Below are positions 59,994 through 64,000 of a DNA stretch of 64,000 nt, in pieces. The first letter of the stretch is position 1. The number at the start of each line of letters is the position of its first letter. This stretch comes from Burkholderiales bacterium (GTDB lineage: Bacteria > Pseudomonadota > Gammaproteobacteria > Burkholderiales > Burkholderiaceae_C), in contig JACRNC010000023.1 of NCBI GenBank assembly GCA_016219375.1, positions 326,836-390,835 of the forward strand, read 5' to 3'. The notes below the pieces were generated by a model. It saw only the letters and a list, made by a program, of their open reading frames with translations, was not told where the DNA came from and did no database searches. Position numbers and translations under genes: made by a program.

Positions 59994-61883
59994 ATGTCCC
60001 TGCCTCGCCCGAAGCTCCTGAAGCTCACCCCCGCCCAGCAGCGCCTGCTGCGCATCGCGGGCGTCGTGCTCGTCGCCGCCGCCGTGATCGGCCTGCTGTC
60101 CTGGCTGCAGGGCCGGGCCGACACGGAGGCTCGCGCGCGCAAGACGCCGGTGGCGCTGGCGTTCGAGCAACAGGCCGAGACCTGGCTCGCCCATCCGCGC
60201 ACCGCATCGGACTTCGAGCACGCGCTGCGCAGCGGCCGGCTCCAGGCGGTCGGTGTCAGCGGCTCGCTCGTCCTCTACACCGATCGCGCGGGCCTGCGCC
60301 ACAGCGCGCGCCTCGTCGACTGCGGTCCCGCGTGCGGCAGCGCGCTGCTCGCGCGCCTGGGCGAGGCCAGCAGCACGCAGGGCTTCGTACTGACGCCGAT
60401 CGACGTGGACCCGCGCACCACGAGCCAGCGTGCCGCCGAGGCGCTCGGGGCGGGCGGCCAGGTGCTGCTGACGCTGCTGCCGGCCGTGCTGATCGTCGGC
60501 CTGATGCTGATGCAGATGCGCGGCGCGCTGCCGTTCTCGTCCACCAAGCTCGCGGACAAGCCCGAGACCGACTTCGACGATGTCATCGGCGCGCAGGAGG
60601 CCAAGCAGGCCCTCAAGCGCGTGGCGGCCTTCATGAAGGACCCGGCGGCCTACACGCGGGTGGGCGCGCACGCGCCGCGCGGCGTGCTGCTCGACGGCCC
60701 GCCCGGCACCGGCAAGACGCTGCTGGCCCGCGCGCTCGCCGGCGAATGCGGCGCCAACTTCATCAGCGTGGATGGCTCGTACTTCAGCTCGATGTTCTTC
60801 GGTGCCGGCATCGGCCGCGTGCGCGAGCTGTTCCAGCGCGCGCGCCGCTGTGCGCCGTGCATCGTGTTCATCGACGAGATCGACGGCCTGGGCAAGCGCT
60901 CGCGCGGCGGCGAGCCCGGCGCGGGCGAGCAGGAGCAGAACCGCATCATCAACCGCATCCTCGTCGAGATGGACGGCTTCTCGCCGCTGGACAACGTCGT
61001 CGTGATCGGCGCGACCAACCACATCGACAACATCGACGAGGCGATGCGCCGCCCCGGGCGCTTCGACATGGTCGTGCGCACCGCGATGCCGACGCCGGGT
61101 GAGCGCGAGGCGCTGTTCGCGCTGTACCTCTCGCATGTCGAGGCCGACGAGGCGCTGGATCTGGCGTCGCTGTCGCGCACGGCCACGGGCATGTCGCCGG
61201 CCGACATCGCCAACTGCGTGAACCGGGCGGCCTCGTATGCAGCGGAGGCCGGCGAGAGCCGTGTGAGCGCCGAGCGCCTCTATCAGGCCATCGAGGCCTT
61301 TCAGCTCGGCGGCGAGGTCTCGTCCACCAAGGATCTGCTCACGCCGCCGACCTTCCGACGCCTGGCCGTGCATGAGGGCGGCCACGCGCTGGTGGCGCAT
61401 CTGCTCGACGCCGGCAGCGTGGAGCGCGTCAGCATCGAGCCGCGCGGCGGCGCGCTGGGCGTCACCTACGTCGCTCGCCACAGCGAGGAGCCGCTGTACG
61501 GCGAACACGAGCTGCGCTCGCGTCTGGCGATGATGCTGGCCGGCCGCGAGGCGGAGATGCTCGCGTTCGGCAACACCTCGTCGGGCGCGGCCGATGACCT
61601 GAAGCGCGCGTCGGAGCTGGCCACCAACATGATCGCCAGCTACGGCTTCAGCCGCAGCTTCGGCCTGCTGAGCCTCGCCGGCGTGCCCAAGGAGTTGATC
61701 GGCCCGGATATCCAGCGCAACGTGCTGGACGAGGCCCGCACGCTGCTCGAAGCGGCGCAGGGCGCGTGCCGTCAGGTGCTCACCGAGCACCGCGACCGGC
61801 TCGATGCGCTCACCGAGATGCTGCTGGCGCAGGAAACGGTGAGCGGTGCCGCGCTGAAAGCGGTGCTGGACGGGCGGCCTTGA
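59994..61883 (+). CDS. FtsH-type AAA+ metalloprotease paralogue
   Basis: 629 residues: an N-terminal membrane segment, a periplasmic part with the pair Cys-Gly-Pro-Ala-Cys (VDCGPACGS), a second membrane segment (LLTLLPAVLIVGLMLM), then AAA with Walker A GPPGTGKTLLARAL, IVFIDEIDGLG, SRH ATNHIDNIDEAMRRPGR, and the M41 protease with HEGGHAL (metal site, usual HEAGH). It degrades membrane or soluble proteins. It stands apart from the normal ftsH locus, so likely a second copy. Confidence 0.93.
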   Translation: MSLPRPKLLKLTPAQQRLLRIAGVVLVAAAVIGLLSWLQGRADTEARARKTPVALAFEQQAETWLAHPRTASDFEHALRSGRLQAVGVSGSLVLYTDRAGLRHSARLVDCGPACGSALLARLGEASSTQGFVLTPIDVDPRTTSQRAAEALGAGGQVLLTLLPAVLIVGLMLMQMRGALPFSSTKLADKPETDFDDVIGAQEAKQALKRVAAFMKDPAAYTRVGAHAPRGVLLDGPPGTGKTLLARALAGECGANFISVDGSYFSSMFFGAGIGRVRELFQRARRCAPCIVFIDEIDGLGKRSRGGEPGAGEQEQNRIINRILVEMDGFSPLDNVVVIGATNHIDNIDEAMRRPGRFDMVVRTAMPTPGEREALFALYLSHVEADEALDLASLSRTATGMSPADIANCVNRAASYAAEAGESRVSAERLYQAIEAFQLGGEVSSTKDLLTPPTFRRLAVHEGGHALVAHLLDAGSVERVSIEPRGGALGVTYVARHSEEPLYGEHELRSRLAMMLAGREAEMLAFGNTSSGAADDLKRASELATNMIASYGFSRSFGLLSLAGVPKELIGPDIQRNVLDEARTLLEAAQGACRQVLTEHRDRLDALTEMLLAQETVSGAALKAVLDGRP

Positions 61884-61932
61884 CCCTGTGGGGAGGCTAC
61901 CGGTCTCCCCGCCGTCGCGGGCGGTGCGGGGG

Positions 61933-62091
61933 CTATATCCGCCCCATCAGCACCAGCACCAGCACGACGGCGAGGACCACGCCGAGCACGCTGACGGGGC
62001 CGGTCCCCCAGCTCGAGCTGTAGGGCCAGGCGGGGATCGCGCCGATGAGCAGCAGCACCAACACGATCAGCAAGATGGTTCCGAGCGACAT
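61933..62091 (-). CDS. DUF3309-like 52-residue membrane peptide
   Basis: A tiny gene below usual length limits. ATG 62091 has AGGAG 7 bases before it. The product begins MSLGTILLIVLVLLLIGAIP, then PAWPYSSSWGTGPVS and a second hydrophobic stretch with GRI at the end. This pattern (MSLGTILLIILILLLIGALP...) is the small DUF3309 family. Probably two short membrane helices; function unknown. Confidence 0.75.
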   Translation of the reverse strand: MSLGTILLIVLVLLLIGAIPAWPYSSSWGTGPVSVLGVVLAVVLVLVLMGRI

Positions 62092-62250
62092 GACCTGCTC
62101 CTGAATGGGAAGTGTCGATGTCGCGGGATCCTAGGCAGCGCGATGCGAACGCGCTGCGGCCGGTTCCCGATTCGCCTGTAGGCGCCGGCCGGTTTCGCGG
62201 TAGTTGGCCGCCTACGGCCAAGGGCACGTCGTGCCTGGGGTCACGCCGGC

Positions 62251-62943
62251 TCAGCGCCGCACGAAGAACCACCACGTCAGCGCGACCATCACGAGCCCGA
62301 CGAGCACGGCGGGCAGCGACAGGAAACGCTCCACGCCGGTGGCCTCGCCGATGCCCTGCCAGACCTGCACCTTGGCCGAGCGGATCTCCACGTTGCGGGC
62401 GTTGACCAGGCCAATCTGTGCGGTGACCTTCTGGCCTTCCTTGAAGCTCACCGGCGCCGCGCCCGCGAGCTCGATGATCTCGCCGGCCTTGGCATCGGGC
62501 TTGGCGAGGCCGGGCATCGCGACGCCGCGCGTCACCCCGTCCTCCAGCACCCAGCCGGCCTGCCACATCGTCGCCGCATCGCCGTCGGCCACCGCGCGCA
62601 CGCGCAGCCGCAGCACGATCGTGTAGGGATTGCGCGTCGGCTCGACGGTCACGGGCTCGGGCGCCGTCCAGTCCTGCGTGTCCGCCAGCAGCACATTGAC
62701 CTGCGCCGACTCACCCGCCACGGGCTTGGAGGCCTTGAACTTGGCGAAGGCCGCGATCGCCTCCGCCGGCACCTCGTACTCGGCCACCAGGTGCTGGCCG
62801 TAGCGCTTGTCGCCGTCCGCGTCGGCCGCCGCGGCGTGCGACGGCAGCCCGGCCCCCGAGCCGATCACCCCGAGCAGGCCCACGACGCACGAGGCGGAGA
62901 AGGAGAACAGGCGGCGCGCAATGGCCAGGCGGAATGGATGCAT
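62251..62943 (-). CDS. Hypothetical exported protein with C-terminal membrane anchor
   Basis: 230 residues. N-terminal hydrophobic signal (RRLFSFSASCVVGLLGVIG) and a C-terminal membrane helix (LPAVLVGLVMVALTWWFFVRR). The middle is beta-rich with VEPTRNPYTIVLRLRVRAVAD and KEGQKVTAQIGLVNARNVEIRSAKVQVWQ, perhaps a sandwich fold that stays in the periplasm. No family recognised. It lies between the DUF3309-like peptide and the HDOD gene, all on the same strand. Confidence 0.65.
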   Translation of the reverse strand: MHPFRLAIARRLFSFSASCVVGLLGVIGSGAGLPSHAAAADADGDKRYGQHLVAEYEVPAEAIAAFAKFKASKPVAGESAQVNVLLADTQDWTAPEPVTVEPTRNPYTIVLRLRVRAVADGDAATMWQAGWVLEDGVTRGVAMPGLAKPDAKAGEIIELAGAAPVSFKEGQKVTAQIGLVNARNVEIRSAKVQVWQGIGEATGVERFLSLPAVLVGLVMVALTWWFFVRR

Positions 62944-63158
62944 GAAGACTCCCTGGAGGAGGGGGCGTCCCGAGGACGCGCGAGGTGTTGGACGGATGGG
63001 CGCCGACGGGCGCGTCGGCCCGGCGAGGGCACGGCGCGGCGGGGCCGCGGCATCTTAGGGGGCAGGGTGGCGGGGAAGGAGCGGCCTGTCTGCCGGGCGC
63101 GACGGCATCAGCGGCGCCGCGCACGGTTCCGGGCGGGGCGGCTCGCGTGAGGCCGTCG

Positions 63159-63854
63159 CTAGAGCACGTCCAGCGTCGGCAGCACTTCCTCTTCCCACTG
63201 CTGCAGGTCGTCGGCCGTGATGCTGAGCCAGCGCATCGCGGTGGCCGCATGCTGCTGCCAGTCGGCATCGGCCTCGATGCCTTCGTGATGACGCATCAGG
63301 TCGTCGGCGATCAGGCCGGCCGCGACCAGCGTCTTGACCTGCGGCTCGGCGCCGTCGTCGTCGTCGAAGATCGTCCAGTCGTGATGCAGGCGGATGGCGG
63401 CCGTCACCTCGGGAGCCAGGCGCCACACGCGCGTCACGAGTGCGCCAACGACCGCATGGTCGGTGCGGTGGTTCGCGTTTTCGGTGGCGATGAAGGATCG
63501 ATCGATGCGCGCCTTGGCCTCGACGATCGTCCCCGCATAGCCGGAAACGCACTGCATCATCACCGGCATGCCCACGTGGCAGAACAGCCCGTAGGTATGC
63601 GCGATGTCGGGCGACATTCCCGGCAGCTTGTGCGCGATGAAGGACATGGCCTGGGCGCACTTGGCCGCGCGCTCCCAGAAGCGCTGCAGATGCGGGCTGT
63701 TGGCGCGGATCGCGCGCTGCGCGAGGAAGCCGGTCATCACCGAGGCGGCCTGCTCCAGCCCGAGGCGATTGAGCGCCTGGCCGATCGTGCGCGCCGGCTG
63801 CGCGGCACCCCCGTACAGCGCGCTGTTCGCATGCGTCAGCAGCGTGGCCGACAT
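63159..63854 (-). CDS. HDOD-domain protein, N-terminus short
   Basis: 231 residues. Starts MSATLLTHANSALYGGAAQPARTI, which fits the inner helix DPALSARLLRLANSALYG of HDOD domains; the 40-60 residues usual before it are missing because a stop codon lies six codons upstream. The rest contains the HD-like helix HHDWTIFDDD. HDOD proteins are signalling or regulatory domains often linked to c-di-GMP or stress. It could be a natural short form or truncated. Confidence 0.7.
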   Translation of the reverse strand: MSATLLTHANSALYGGAAQPARTIGQALNRLGLEQAASVMTGFLAQRAIRANSPHLQRFWERAAKCAQAMSFIAHKLPGMSPDIAHTYGLFCHVGMPVMMQCVSGYAGTIVEAKARIDRSFIATENANHRTDHAVVGALVTRVWRLAPEVTAAIRLHHDWTIFDDDDGAEPQVKTLVAAGLIADDLMRHHEGIEADADWQQHAATAMRWLSITADDLQQWEEEVLPTLDVL

Positions 63855-64000
63855 GGCGACCGGCGCGCGTCAAGCTACTTGTCGCCTCTGTCACGCAGCA
63901 ATCGGCTGAATGTCTCCTCGGCTCACAGCCGTTGTGACCACAGAGTCGCGTTCAGGGTTGAGGGTAACGGCCCGGATGTGCGACCAGTCGCGTGTGCCGC
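63855..64000 (-). other. Window edge; no gene assigned
   Basis: A short minus-strand frame (63891 to the edge, about 36 codons ending TGA) is open but has no recognisable family. It might be the tail of a gene beyond the window. Confidence 0.4.

Noticed and set aside
62178..62216. GTAGGCG/CGCCTAC inverted repeat as a terminator
   Set aside because: Arms of 7 bp with a 25-base loop and no T-run.
63891..64000. Minus-strand partial frame at the window edge
   Set aside because: About 36 codons without family resemblance; cannot be judged without more sequence.

Overview
The window is high-GC proteobacterial chromosome. Its content fits a motile, metabolically versatile betaproteobacterium of the order Burkholderiales (Comamonadaceae/Sphaerotilaceae-like): a his operon with short-form HisG, an flhB-flhA-flhF-flhG-fliA cluster, FeoAB, an acyl-CoA-binding protein, and DUF families common in that order. 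The assignment rests on gene content and protein style, not on a marker gene. No complete RNA gene and no CRISPR array were seen.

Layout. 1-10.3 kb: the end of a Nif3-like gene, a conserved unknown gene, then a long minus-strand block hisF-hisA-hisH-hisB-hisC-hisD-hisG-murA-bolA-ABC permease-ABC ATPase. Many genes overlap or are only a few bases apart, which implies shared transcription. hisI and hisE do not follow hisF here. 10.5-19 kb: mixed housekeeping genes (acyl-CoA-binding protein, SDR, Ada, M20 hydrolase, patatin, ABC exporter) and a MazEF toxin-antitoxin pair with a palindromic operator. 19.1-21.7 kb: feoA-feoB plus a small Cys-rich gene behind a Fur box. 21.9-34 kb: flagellar export and placement genes, the flagellar sigma factor, a soluble chemoreceptor and two diguanylate cyclases. 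The FlhG-position protein keeps the FlhF-activating motif but has lost its P-loop. 34-49.6 kb: Old Yellow Enzyme, a very large hybrid histidine kinase with a one-domain response regulator, acyl-CoA ligase, aldolase, ackA-pta, several small or conserved genes, a GMC oxidoreductase remnant, and a UDP-glucuronate epimerase.

49.6-51.6 kb is the decayed remains of a copper-resistance island. It holds two near-identical CueR-type promoters, a CopZ chaperone, Met- and His-rich small proteins, a CopA cut off after its N-terminal metal-binding tail and running into two terminators, and a scrap of a CusA/CzcA-type RND pump. It ends at a 3' tRNA-Pro-like fragment followed by a terminator, which is the expected form of an integrase attachment-site scar.

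51.6-64 kb reads as an accessory region: a TMEM175-family membrane protein, a MocR regulator divergent from a cupin gene with repeated operator half-sites between them, DUF1127 and NTF2-like small genes, outer-membrane phospholipase A, a XylMA-like monooxygenase/reductase pair divergent from an AraC regulator (with 21-bp-spaced repeats between them), an FtsH-type protease paralogue, a 52-residue DUF3309-like peptide, an unknown membrane-anchored protein, and an N-terminally short HDOD protein.

The best candidates for undescribed biology are the P-loop-less FlhG, the XylMA-like module with its regulator and neighbouring FtsH paralogue, and the CueR-driven copper remnant. All three are inferences from sequence alone.
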